Source: Bradyrhizobium sp. LTSP885 (lineage in GTDB: Bacteria > Pseudomonadota > Alphaproteobacteria > Rhizobiales > Xanthobacteraceae). Taken from it: DNA of 64,000 nucleotides. The notes beneath the pieces were generated by a model. It ran no database searches. It was not told the DNA's origin and saw nothing but the letters and a program-made list of their open reading frames with translations. Location of the stretch: the NCBI RefSeq assembly GCF_000938305.1, contig NZ_JYMT01000042.1:985130-1049129 (forward strand), written 5' to 3'. How positions within the stretch are numbered: position 1 is the first letter of the stretch; each line of letters starts with the position of its first letter. Both the position numbers and the translations under genes were made by a program. Shown here one piece after another: positions 25,933-34,072 of the stretch.

Positions 25933-26062
25933 CGTCATTCCGGGGCGCGCCACTTGGCGCGAGCCCGGAATCCATTCATCCACAAACTTTGAAACAACTG
26001 GCGACCGAACCTGCGGCACCATGGATTCCGGGCTCGTCGCTGCGCGATGCCCCGGAATGACG
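25933..26062. repeat. Intergenic repeat, CGTCATTCCGGGGC family
   Basis: The ends CGTCATTCCGGGGCG and CCCCGGAATGACG are inverted. Internal blocks GAGCCCGGAATCCAT and ATGGATTCCGGGCTCG are also inverted. It lies between the convergent HIT and TrmO-like genes. Confidence 0.75.
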
Positions 26063-26064
26063 GC

Positions 26065-26556
26065 TTACTCCGTCTCGAAATCCCCCGCCTGTGGCGGCGC
26101 CAGCGGCGTGAACTCGCATCTGTCCGGCTTGACGTCGATCAGCGGCGTCTCGTCGAGGCAGTCGAGGCCGCGCACCAGGATGACATTGCCCTCGACGCCG
26201 ACCAGCTTCACGATCGAGGTCCCGATCGGATTGGGGCGTACCGGCGAGCGCAGCGAGAAGGTGCCGCGCGTGTTGCCGTTGTTCTTCGGGCTCTGCAGCA
26301 CGATGTCGCGGCGCGACTGGTGCAGCCAATAGAGCACTTCGAGGTTGCTATAGAAGTCGACGCCCTTGAGCGCGGCGATCCAGGGCTCGAAGATCTCGAG
26401 CCGGCACACCGGGCCGTCATGCCGCCCCTGCCGCGGCGTCGCCAGCCGCGAGGTCCAGGGGGTGCGGATGCGGCCGATGAAGACGAGGCCGGCGTCGCGC
26501 GCCGACGGCATGTCGACGGCAATCTCGCCCTGGCGGAGTTCACTTTCGCGTACCAT
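26065..26556 (-). CDS. trmO: TrmO/TsaA family tRNA methyltransferase-like protein
   Basis: 163 aa. The family hallmark is SPVRPNPIGTSIVKL, and GNTRGTFSLRSP and LDCLDETPLIDVKP also match. TrmO methylates N6-threonylcarbamoyl-A37 in tRNA. The protein is shorter than E. coli TrmO and lacks its C-terminal extension, so the activity should be seen as probable only. Its start lies 3 bp after the stop of the TctC gene; both are on the minus strand, so it is the distal gene. Confidence 0.82.
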   Translation of the reverse strand: MVRESELRQGEIAVDMPSARDAGLVFIGRIRTPWTSRLATPRQGRHDGPVCRLEIFEPWIAALKGVDFYSNLEVLYWLHQSRRDIVLQSPKNNGNTRGTFSLRSPVRPNPIGTSIVKLVGVEGNVILVRGLDCLDETPLIDVKPDRCEFTPLAPPQAGDFETE

Positions 26557-26559
26557 GTC

Positions 26560-27534
26560 TCAGTCCAACGATATGTTCAGCGACTTGACCACTTGAGCCC
26601 ACCGCGCGCGATCGGCGTCGACGAATGTGTCGATCTCGGCCTGGCTCTTCGGACGCAGCGGCGGAAAACCGATCCTGACCAGCGAAGCGCGAAATGCCTC
26701 GTCGTTCAAGGCCCGGTCGAGGCTCGCCTTGATCCTGTCCGCGACGTCGTCAGGCAGTTTCGACGGCGACGCAATACCATACCAGACGCTGACGGCATAA
26801 TCGGGATAGCCGCTCTCGGCGATGGTGGGCACGTCCGGCAAATCGGCAACGCGCTGGGGCGAGCTGACGCCGAGCGCGCGCAGCAGGCCTGACCTGACCG
26901 GCGGCAGCGCGGTGCCGAGCGTATCGAACATCAGCTGGATGTTGCCTGAGAGCAAGTCGGTCAGCGCAGGTCCTGCGCCCTTATAGGGCACGTGCGTCAT
27001 CTCAATACCTGCCATCTGCTTGAACATCTCGCCGGCGAGATGAACCGTGCCGCCGGTGCCGGCCGATCCGAAATTGAGCTTGCCCGGATTTTTCTTCGCA
27101 TAGGCGACAAACTCGGCGATCGTCGTGGCGGGCACCGAAGGGTTCACCTCCATGATCATCGGCGCGTCGGTGATGACGGCCAGCACCCGCAAATCCCTGG
27201 GATCGTAGGAGAGCTTCTTGTAGAGCAGCGGATTGAGCACGAAGATCGAGGCCGCCGTCATGAACAGCGTGTAACCGTCGGGGTCGGAGCGCACCACGGC
27301 CTCGGCGCCGATCGCACCCTGCGCGCCGGCCTTGTTCTCGACCACGACCGTCTGCTTGAGGTCACGCCCGAGATATTCGCCGACGATGCGGCCGAGCACG
27401 TCGGTCGGTCCACCCGCGGCATAGGGCACGACGAGTTTGATCGGACGCGTTGGATAGTCGGCGGCGTGGGCCTGCGAAACGAGCGCGAGCGCTGCGACAA
27501 GGCCGACTACAAATGCTGACGCCCGCCATGTCAT
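26560..27534 (-). CDS. Bug/TctC-family periplasmic substrate-binding protein
   Basis: 324 aa with a signal peptide (VVGLVAALALVSQAHAADYP). The Bug family pattern is clear: YPTRPIKLVVPYAAGGPTDV, GYTLFMTAASIFVLNP, KKNPGKLNFGSAGTGGTVHL and PYKGAGPALTDLLSGNIQLM. Such proteins bind carboxylates or related compounds for tripartite transporters. No TctA/TctB genes are nearby, as is common for orphan Bug proteins. It is just upstream of the TrmO-like gene. Confidence 0.93.
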   Translation of the reverse strand: MTWRASAFVVGLVAALALVSQAHAADYPTRPIKLVVPYAAGGPTDVLGRIVGEYLGRDLKQTVVVENKAGAQGAIGAEAVVRSDPDGYTLFMTAASIFVLNPLLYKKLSYDPRDLRVLAVITDAPMIMEVNPSVPATTIAEFVAYAKKNPGKLNFGSAGTGGTVHLAGEMFKQMAGIEMTHVPYKGAGPALTDLLSGNIQLMFDTLGTALPPVRSGLLRALGVSSPQRVADLPDVPTIAESGYPDYAVSVWYGIASPSKLPDDVADRIKASLDRALNDEAFRASLVRIGFPPLRPKSQAEIDTFVDADRARWAQVVKSLNISLD

Positions 27535-27601
27535 GCCGTTTCCCCTGTTGTCGTTTCTTGGGGCGCGACAGTAGCGGAATATGCAGTGGCTGCAATCAGC
27601 G

Positions 27602-27688
27602 GTAGCCCGGATGGAGCGAAGCGCAATCCGGGACAGCCTTCTCCGCGGATAAAGCCCCCCCGATTTCGCTTCGCTTCATCCGGGCTAC
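27602..27688. repeat. Intergenic repeat, GTAGCCCGGAT family
   Basis: GTAGCCCGGATGGAGCGAAG at the left and CTTCGCTTCATCCGGGCTAC at the right are inverted repeats of about 20 bp. A very widespread bacterial intergenic element type. It lies between the TctC gene and the lytic transglycosylase. Confidence 0.75.
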
Positions 27689-27692
27689 GAAT

Positions 27693-28640
27693 TCACGCTT
27701 TATTCTTCAACACAAAACACGCCCCGCCAGCCTTGCGGATACGGCTGCAGAGACCATCGGCCTCGGGGCGCGTGTCGGTGCCGATGCGCACCTGGTAGAA
27801 GGTGGCGCTGCCGCGGGTCCGCAGGCGCGAGGAGAGCAGGCTGGGGTCCTGGTCGCCGATCACGGCGGACAGCCGCTTGATGGCGCGGGCATACATTGCG
27901 AGCGCCTTGTCGCGGCTGAAGCCGGCGGCGAGCTGCACGCCCCACAGTCTGGCCGCTGATAGCGTGATGTGCTGCTCGAGCCCGGCCACGAACGGGTTCG
28001 GCGCACGCGTCAGCAGCGCCATCAGCTCGCGGCAGCTCGACGTCGGCGCGCGCTCGGGCATCTTGCCGGTGCGGCCGGCGGCGGCCCAGTCGTCGACGCT
28101 GGAGCCCGTGATCGCGACCACATAAGCGCGGGTCTGCTGCGGCATATATCCGGTACCGGCAAGCCATTCCTGGATCCGCCGCGGGCCGGCATTGTAGGCG
28201 GCAGCGGCAAGGCCGAGATTACCGAACTGGCCGCGTAATTCGCTGAGGAACTCGGCCGATTTCGGCAGCGCCTGCACCGGATTGAACGGATCGAGCAGCC
28301 CGCGCTCGTTGGCGGTCCCCGGCATGAACTGTGCGATGCCCTGCGCGCGCTGGCCGCTGCGGGTGACCGGCCCGATCGCATCGGACTGGAATCGGCTCTC
28401 CTGCCAGATCACGCGGGCGAAGTATTCGAGCGGCAGATCGTTCGCCCGCGCCGCCGACTCGATCATCAGGCACATCGCCTCGCGGGTGTCGCTCTCGGGC
28501 GCGTCCGCGGGCTTCTCGGGAGGTATCGCAAGCTCCTCGACGCTCGGATACATATAGCGGGGCGCGTCTTCTGCGCCAGCGCCGACCGGCGAGGCCAGCA
28601 CCGCCAGCATGCTCAGTCCGGCATAGAGGGCCGTTCGCAT
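27693..28640 (-). CDS. Lytic transglycosylase (SLT) with C-terminal SPOR-like domain
   Basis: 315 aa. A signal peptide (LYAGLSMLAVLASPVGAGAE) is followed by the SLT domain: catalytic Glu81 in IWQESRFQSDAIGP, then GQRAQGIAQFMPGT and AAAAYNAGPRRIQEWL. The C-terminal SATFYQVRIGTDTRPEADGL and CSRIRKAGGACFVLKN look like a SPOR domain, which binds denuded glycan at the septum. It cleaves peptidoglycan in the periplasm. Confidence 0.92.
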   Translation of the reverse strand: MRTALYAGLSMLAVLASPVGAGAEDAPRYMYPSVEELAIPPEKPADAPESDTREAMCLMIESAARANDLPLEYFARVIWQESRFQSDAIGPVTRSGQRAQGIAQFMPGTANERGLLDPFNPVQALPKSAEFLSELRGQFGNLGLAAAAYNAGPRRIQEWLAGTGYMPQQTRAYVVAITGSSVDDWAAAGRTGKMPERAPTSSCRELMALLTRAPNPFVAGLEQHITLSAARLWGVQLAAGFSRDKALAMYARAIKRLSAVIGDQDPSLLSSRLRTRGSATFYQVRIGTDTRPEADGLCSRIRKAGGACFVLKNKA

Positions 28641-28731
28641 CGCAATCCTGTTCCCGCGCGGCGCGGCTTGACACCGCAGGCCCCTAGTCTAGCTATGGCT
28701 GACAATGATGGCGCGCAAAAGGGAGCGCAAC

Positions 28732-29661
28732 ATGGCCGCATCTTCCGACGACCAGCTCGGCTTCTCGCCCGACGACGACGCCCCAATCGGCTACATGAAG
28801 CGCACCCGCGACTATTACACGGCGATCGGCTACACCACGCCCTATCGCTGGGCGCATTACACCTCCGCGCCGTTCCAGCCGATCAGGAAGCCGCTCAACA
28901 AGTCCCGCATCGCCCTCATCACGACGGCGGCACCGTTCGACCCCGCCAACGGCGATCAGGGCCCGGGCGCGAAATACAATGGCGGCGCCAAATTCTATTC
29001 AGTCTATGACGGCGACACGTCGCAGCCGCACGACATGCGGATTTCCCACATCGCCTACGACCGCGTGCACACCTCGGCCAAGGACAGCGGCACCTGGTTC
29101 CCGCTGGCGCAGCTCAAGCGGCTCGCCGAGGCCGGTATAATCGGCGAGGTCGCGCCGCGCTTCTTCGGCGCGCCGACCAACCGCAGCCACCGCGTCACGA
29201 TCGAGACCGATGCGCCCGAAATCCTGGAGCGCTGTCGCGCCGATGCGGTCGATGCCGCGGTGCTGGTGCCGAACTGCCCGGTCTGCCACCAGACCGTCAG
29301 CCTGGTCGCGCGGCACCTCGAGGCGAATGGCATCCCCACCGTCGTGATGGGTTGCGCCAAGGACATCGTCGAGCACGCCGCGGTGCCGCGCCTTATGTTT
29401 TCCGATTTTCCGCTCGGCAACTCCGCCGGCAAGCCGCAAGATGTGGCTTCGCAGGCCGTCACATTGGAGCTGGCGCTGCGCGTGCTGGAGACCGCGCCTG
29501 CTGCGCAAACCACCGTGCAGTCGCCGCTGCGCTGGAGCGAAGACCATTCCTGGAAGCGCGACTATAGCAACTCCGACGCGCTCAGCCCCGACGAGCTGGC
29601 GCGCCTGCGCCGCGAGTTCGACGCCCAGAAGGAGATCGCCAAGGGCTTGCGCGTCGCGTAG
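28732..29661 (+). CDS. Glycine/sarcosine/betaine reductase selenoprotein B (GrdB)-like protein, Cys form
   Basis: 309 aa from ATG 28732 (GGGAG six bases upstream; another ATG at 28705 is less supported). Typical elements are DMRISHIAYDR, the VPNCPVCHQTVSLVARHLE motif and GIPTVVMGCAKDIVEHA. In GrdB/PrdB the redox motif is U-x-x-C; here it is Cys182-x-x-Cys185, with no in-frame TGA. No GrdA, GrdC or thioredoxin partner is adjacent, so glycine reduction is unlikely and the reaction is unknown. Confidence 0.75.
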   Translation: MAASSDDQLGFSPDDDAPIGYMKRTRDYYTAIGYTTPYRWAHYTSAPFQPIRKPLNKSRIALITTAAPFDPANGDQGPGAKYNGGAKFYSVYDGDTSQPHDMRISHIAYDRVHTSAKDSGTWFPLAQLKRLAEAGIIGEVAPRFFGAPTNRSHRVTIETDAPEILERCRADAVDAAVLVPNCPVCHQTVSLVARHLEANGIPTVVMGCAKDIVEHAAVPRLMFSDFPLGNSAGKPQDVASQAVTLELALRVLETAPAAQTTVQSPLRWSEDHSWKRDYSNSDALSPDELARLRREFDAQKEIAKGLRVA

Positions 29662-29674
29662 ACCCTGGCTTGTC

Positions 29675-30685
29675 TCAATGAGCCTCAACGAGCGCCGGGG
29701 CAGGATCGCGTGAGCCATCGGTGGCGCCCGCGTAACGCCGCGCCAAGGCCGCGCAGGTCATCAGCTGAATCTGGTGAAACAGCATCAGCGGCAGCACGAT
29801 CAGTCCCACCGATTGACCCGCGAGCAGCACGCTCGCCATCGGCAGCCCGCTTGCCAGGCTCTTCTTCGAACCGCAGAACATGATGGCGATGCGATCCTCG
29901 CGAGAGAAGCCGAGCAGCTTGCTGCCGAAACTGGTGATCAGCAGCACCACGGCCAGCAGGACCGCATCGATGCCGAGCACGGTCAACATCTGCGTCGCAT
30001 TGACCTGATGCCAGATCCCGTGGCTCACCCCGTCGCTGAAGGCGGTGTAGACGATCAGCAAGATCGAGCCGCGATCGACCAGGCCGAGCAGCGTATGGTG
30101 CCTGGCAACGAAGCGACCGATCAGCGGCCGTGACAATTGCCCCGCCACGAACGGCAGCAGCAACTGGATGACGATGTCGCGCGCGGCACTGCCGGAGAAC
30201 CCGCCATGGCTGGAGAGCAAGACACCCGCGAGCAGCGGCGTCGCCACGATCCCGAGCAGATTGGAGGCCGTCGCCGAGCACAGCGCCGCCGACACGTTGC
30301 CGCGCGCAATCGAGGTAAAGGCGACCGACGACTGCACCGTCGACGGCAGGATGCAAATCAGGATCACGCCCGCCCACAGCGCCGGCGTCAGCAAATGCGG
30401 CACCAGCGCGTGCGCCGCGAGCCCGAGCAGCGGGAATAGCCCGAACGTGGCGAAAAAGATCACCAGATGAAGCCGCCAGTGCCGGGCGCCGACCAACGCC
30501 TCGGTCGTCGATAGCCTGGCGCCATGGAGGAAGAACAGCAGGGCGATGGCCGCCTCGGTGGCGTAGCCGCCGATGACGGCCCCCTGCCCGTGCAGCGGCA
30601 GCAGCGTGGCGAGACCGACCATGCCGACGATGGCGGCAATGTAGGGATCGGCGGGGATAAACGATCGCAACCGGGTGGTGTTCAT
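29675..30685 (-). CDS. Bile acid:sodium symporter-like (SBF/YfeH) transporter
   Basis: 336 aa with about ten membrane segments (LATLLPLHGQGAVIGGYATEA, ALLFFLHGARLSTTEALVG). LLFFLHGARLS, CILPSTVQSSVAFTSIARGN and CGSKKSLASGLPMA are the signature of the SBF-like (YfeH/PF13593) group. Substrate unknown. It is divergent from a LysR gene with a symmetrical site between them. Confidence 0.9.
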   Translation of the reverse strand: MNTTRLRSFIPADPYIAAIVGMVGLATLLPLHGQGAVIGGYATEAAIALLFFLHGARLSTTEALVGARHWRLHLVIFFATFGLFPLLGLAAHALVPHLLTPALWAGVILICILPSTVQSSVAFTSIARGNVSAALCSATASNLLGIVATPLLAGVLLSSHGGFSGSAARDIVIQLLLPFVAGQLSRPLIGRFVARHHTLLGLVDRGSILLIVYTAFSDGVSHGIWHQVNATQMLTVLGIDAVLLAVVLLITSFGSKLLGFSREDRIAIMFCGSKKSLASGLPMASVLLAGQSVGLIVLPLMLFHQIQLMTCAALARRYAGATDGSRDPAPALVEAH

Positions 30686-30756
30686 GGCGGGTTCCTTTCC
30701 GTCTCTGAAAGGTGCCCCCGAAGCCGCCGATTGTGAACCGCGCTTACCGATGTTAC

Positions 30757-30779
30757 TGTCACTACGTTATGTAATGACA
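30757..30779. promoter_or_regulatory. LysR-type operator next to the LysR gene
   Basis: TGTCACTAC-GTTAT-GTAATGACA: 9-bp arms with one mismatch around 5 bp, ending one base before ATG 30781. The T-N11-A core of LysR sites fits within it. Its place at the regulator's start codon suggests autorepression and control of the divergent transporter. Confidence 0.6.
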
Positions 30780-30780
30780 G

Positions 30781-31641
30781 ATGACAACCATGCTCGACCC
30801 GATCCAGCTCGAAACCTTCCTCACCGTGGCGCAGACGGAGAATTTTACGGAAGCCGGCCGCCGCCTCGGCCTGAAGCAGTCGACGGTGAGCCAGCACATC
30901 CGCAAGCTCGAGGCCGAGACCGGACGCCGCCTGTTCGTGCGCGACACCCACTCGGTGGTGCTCACGGCTGACGGCGAGGCGATGGTGGGTTTCGCGCGCC
31001 CGATCCTGGACGCCAATGCGCAGGCCCGCGACTACTTCGCGGGATCGCAGGTCCGCGGCAAGATCCGCTTCGGCGCCGCCGAGGATTTCGCCAATTCGCG
31101 CCTGCCGGACCTGCTGCGCGACTTTGTCCGCCGGCACCCGCAGGTCGATCTCGAACTGACGATCGGGCCAAGCGCCGTGCTCTACCAGCAACTCGACACT
31201 GGCGAGCTCGACCTCGTGCTCGGCAAGCGCCGCCCCGGCGACACACAAGGCCAGTTGATCTGGCAGGACCGACTGGTTTGGGCCGGCGCGCCCGGCTTCC
31301 GGCTTGACCCCGACCAGCCTCTGCCCCTGATCCTTTACGTGCCGCCGAGCGTCACCCGCAGCGTCGTGCTCGAGGCTATGGAGCGGCTCCGGCGACCGTG
31401 GCGCATCGTCTGTTCGAGCGGCAGTCTCAGCGGGCTGCGCGCCGCGGCGCTTGCCGGTCTCGGCGTCACGCCGCAAGCGCTGTCGTTGCTCCCCGACGGC
31501 CTCGTGGAGGTGACCGCCGCAGCGCTGCCGCCGCTAGGCCACGTTGAATTCGTGGTCCGCACGACGCGCAGGACCAGGCGTGGTCCTGCCGTCGAGCTGG
31601 CCCAGGCGATCACAACGCAGAGCAGCCGGCTGCGGCCGTAG
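30781..31641 (+). CDS. LysR-family transcriptional regulator
   Basis: 286 aa. The HTH is LETFLTVAQTENFTEAGRRL followed by GLKQSTVSQHIRKLEAETGR. The effector-binding domain contains RGKIRFGAAEDFANSRLPDL. Start ATG 30781 or 30790. Divergent from the SBF-like transporter, its probable target. Confidence 0.93.
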   Translation: MTTMLDPIQLETFLTVAQTENFTEAGRRLGLKQSTVSQHIRKLEAETGRRLFVRDTHSVVLTADGEAMVGFARPILDANAQARDYFAGSQVRGKIRFGAAEDFANSRLPDLLRDFVRRHPQVDLELTIGPSAVLYQQLDTGELDLVLGKRRPGDTQGQLIWQDRLVWAGAPGFRLDPDQPLPLILYVPPSVTRSVVLEAMERLRRPWRIVCSSGSLSGLRAAALAGLGVTPQALSLLPDGLVEVTAAALPPLGHVEFVVRTTRRTRRGPAVELAQAITTQSSRLRP

Positions 31642-31664
31642 ATTGATCAGCGCAAGAGCAGACG

Positions 31665-32702
31665 TCAGGCGGCCTGGACCGCGCCAAGCATTCCGGTCCG
31701 CTCGTGGCAGCCGAGATATTCGAAGAACTGCTCATCCGCCGCGGCGACCGTGACCTCGTGGTACAGCCTGAGCTTGGCGCTCGGCCCCAGCGTCGACAGG
31801 TACTTCATCGCGGCGCCAAAAATCCTGACATGGGTCGGGTGCGATTCCGCCCAGCGCTCCAGCGTCGCCAGGCTCTTCCACCAGCTCTGGCCGTAGGATT
31901 TTTCGGTCAACCGGCCGTCCGCGTCGACGACACGCATGTATCGGTTGGCGTAGCAGCCGATCGGCCCGCCGTCATCGCGCAGGAAATCCATGCCCTCGCG
32001 CAGCACCGGTTCGACATCGTCGAGATACATCTTGCGTTCCGAATCCTCGGTGTCGCTCCAGTCCTGGCCGGAGCGGATCAAACAAAGATTATCGTGTGCG
32101 ACGATTCGGATGCGTGCGCCGTCGCGGATCGCACGCGGCTCGCCGTGTGGGGCCATCGCGTCGGTCTGCGACAGCGGGATGCGATCGCGCATGCCGCCCC
32201 AATAGGCGTGCTCCTGCACCTCGCCGCTCATACTATCCGCGAGGACCGCGACACCCTCCGGACGCCCGAGCGACGAGAACAGCGTTTCGTAGCGCTCGAC
32301 ATGCGGGCGCAGCACTTCGATAAAGCGGCCGACGCCGTCCGAAGCGCCGCTGCCGGTCCAGGCCTCGCGCGCCTGTTGAAACCAGGCATCGAAGCGCGCA
32401 GCGTTGTCCCAATAGGCGACCGAGACGACATTGGTGAAGCCGGCCTGATCGACATATTGCGCGCGGTCCCAATGCGTGGGCCCATTGTCCGCGGCAAAGC
32501 GCGCCGCAATCTGCGCCAGCGCCTCGGTCGCAGCGGCCGTCGGTTCGCCACGATACTGTACCCCGAAATAGGCCATGATCACGCTCAAGACCGCGGGCTT
32601 GTGGCGCGCGACGAAGGACGGATAAGGCGGCGCGTAATCGTCAGGCACGCGCCGGTGACGGGACCGTGCCGTCTCCAGATGGGATGGAATGGCGGATTCC
32701 AT
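31665..32702 (-). CDS. oxd: Aldoxime dehydratase (heme-containing)
   Basis: 345 aa from ATG 32702 (GGAGA eight bases upstream; 61 in-frame upstream codons pass through a repeat and are not real). It dehydrates aldoximes to nitriles with a heme. Features: AYFGVQYRG, YWGGMRDRIPLSQTD, DNLCLIRSGQDW, SYGQSWWKSLATLERWAESH and LRLYHEV. Arg172/Arg174, Ser211, His288/291 and His315 are candidates for the catalytic and heme residues by motif. It lies downstream of a nitrilase gene: together the aldoxime-nitrile pathway. Confidence 0.9.
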   Translation of the reverse strand: MESAIPSHLETARSRHRRVPDDYAPPYPSFVARHKPAVLSVIMAYFGVQYRGEPTAAATEALAQIAARFAADNGPTHWDRAQYVDQAGFTNVVSVAYWDNAARFDAWFQQAREAWTGSGASDGVGRFIEVLRPHVERYETLFSSLGRPEGVAVLADSMSGEVQEHAYWGGMRDRIPLSQTDAMAPHGEPRAIRDGARIRIVAHDNLCLIRSGQDWSDTEDSERKMYLDDVEPVLREGMDFLRDDGGPIGCYANRYMRVVDADGRLTEKSYGQSWWKSLATLERWAESHPTHVRIFGAAMKYLSTLGPSAKLRLYHEVTVAAADEQFFEYLGCHERTGMLGAVQAA

Positions 32703-32731
32703 GGCAATCGTCTCCGGTTGGATTGTGCAGA

Positions 32732-32827
32732 GCGTTTTCGAGCGAAGTGGATACCGGTTCGCGTGAAGAAAACGCGTCAAAACAAGAATCCGGAGCCCCG
32801 TTCCGATTCCATCGGATCGGGGCTCTG
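32732..32827 (-). repeat. Interspersed repeat of about 95 bp between nitrilase and aldoxime dehydratase genes
   Basis: On the minus strand it reads AGAGCCCCGATCCGATGGAA..., then CGGAACGGGGCT, CTTGTTTTGACGCGTTTTC and GAACCGGTATCCACTTCGC, ending TCGAAAACGC. A second copy on the plus strand is at 39841-39944. The first half forms a hairpin (AGCCCCGATCCGAT with ATCGGAACGGGGCT). It sits inside the putative nit-oxd transcript. Confidence 0.85.
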
Positions 32828-32829
32828 GA

Positions 32830-33846
32830 TCAGCTCGCGGCAGCGTCGATCTCGTCGCCGGCGAGAGTGTCGAGCGGCAGAGCAAAATGCTCGACCCGCT
32901 TCGAGGGCTTCTTGTTCAGCAGGAGCCGCGTCACGTCGGGGCGCGAATAGTGTCCGGCGGGATCGGCGGCATTCTTCGCAACCCCGATCGCGCCGAGGTC
33001 GATATCGGCAATGAGAAGGCCTTCCTGCTCCGGCGGAAGCTTTTCTGCGATCGAACTGCCATCAGGTCCAAAGATCGCGGCGTGTCCGCCGCCAACATGC
33101 AGCAGCGCGTGCTTGTCGTCGCGGTCGCAGAGCTCGTCCACCATCGCCTTGGAGACCGTCGCGCATGGCGCCAGCACGAAGCACGAGCCTTCCACGGCAT
33201 AGACGCGCGATGCCGCGTTGTTGACCTCCCACCCCAGCGCCGTGGCAAACGGATCGTACAGTGAGAAGCTCGGCCAGGCCGCGACATGCACCTGCTCGTT
33301 CTGGGCATACATCGCGTATTTCGACAGCGGCTGCATGTGCTCCCAACAACAGAGCGCGCCGAGCCGGCCGATGCCGGGGCGGTCATGCACCGCAAGGTCG
33401 CTGCCGTCGCCCTCGCCATAGACGGTGCGCTCGACATGGGTCGGCCGCAGCTTGCGCCGCTTGGCGATGGTCTCGCCGTCGGGTCCGATCAGCCATTGCG
33501 CGAGGTAGAGACTGCCGCCTTCGCGCTCGGACAGGCCGAGCACCGCGGTCATGCCGGCCTTCTTCACCGCAAGCCGCAGCTTTTCCGCCTCCGGGCTGTC
33601 ATAGGCGAGCGAGTTGTCGAAATAGCGCTGCACGAAGCCGCGCCCGATCGCCCAGGCCGGCGAGTCCAGCCAGATGTACCAGGGATAGCCGGGGATGAAG
33701 GCCTCCGGAAACGCGATCAACTTGGCGCCCTTGGCCGCCGCCTCCTCGATCAGCGCGATGGTCTTGGCGATGGAGGCGTCCAGGTCGAGCCAGGCCGGGG
33801 CCGCCTGCACCACCGCAACACGATATTTCGGATGTTCAATGCCCAT
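32830..33846 (-). CDS. Nitrilase
   Basis: 338 aa. The triad is Glu48 (AFPEAFIPGYPWYIW), Lys132 (KRRKLRPTHVERTVYGEGD) and Cys167 (ALCCWEHMQPL). It belongs to the nitrile aminohydrolases, which convert nitriles to carboxylate and ammonia; an aliphatic or arylaliphatic nitrile is likely because of the adjoining aldoxime dehydratase, but this is inference. It is upstream of oxd on the minus strand, and the AraC-type regulator gene is divergent. Confidence 0.93.
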   Translation of the reverse strand: MGIEHPKYRVAVVQAAPAWLDLDASIAKTIALIEEAAAKGAKLIAFPEAFIPGYPWYIWLDSPAWAIGRGFVQRYFDNSLAYDSPEAEKLRLAVKKAGMTAVLGLSEREGGSLYLAQWLIGPDGETIAKRRKLRPTHVERTVYGEGDGSDLAVHDRPGIGRLGALCCWEHMQPLSKYAMYAQNEQVHVAAWPSFSLYDPFATALGWEVNNAASRVYAVEGSCFVLAPCATVSKAMVDELCDRDDKHALLHVGGGHAAIFGPDGSSIAEKLPPEQEGLLIADIDLGAIGVAKNAADPAGHYSRPDVTRLLLNKKPSKRVEHFALPLDTLAGDEIDAAAS

Positions 33847-34015
33847 GATGTCCTCCAGCCGCCGGCAATGCTACCGTCTCAGCACTTGATCGGCCCCGTC
33901 GGCCTCTGACATCATGCTGCCCGGAAACCGGGACCGCCGTTCGACTGGGACGGAAGGAAAACTCGACTGCCGGCCCCAATCGGCCGGCGGGCATGCGGTA
34001 CGGACCTTGCTTTAA

Positions 34016-34045
34016 GATGAAGTGGCTAGAGGATTAAGTGGCTAG
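34016..34045. promoter_or_regulatory. Direct repeat upstream of the AraC regulator of the nit-oxd genes
   Basis: GATGAAGTGGCTAG (34016-34029) and GATTAAGTGGCTAG (34032-34045) match at 13 of 14 bases with a 16-bp period, just before the GGGAGG ribosome site of the AraC gene. AraC proteins typically bind such direct repeats, so this could be an autoregulatory site also reaching the divergent nitrilase promoter. Confidence 0.4.
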
Positions 34046-34072
34046 CGTTGCGACTCGTGAAGGGAGGAAATC

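Noticed and set aside
25933..26062. CRISPR-like array
   Set aside because: Inverted blocks occur once only; no regularly spaced direct repeats with unique spacers were found anywhere in the window.
28732..29661. In-frame TGA as selenocysteine in the GrdB-like protein
   Set aside because: Both redox positions are cysteine codons (TGC) and no TGA is in the frame.
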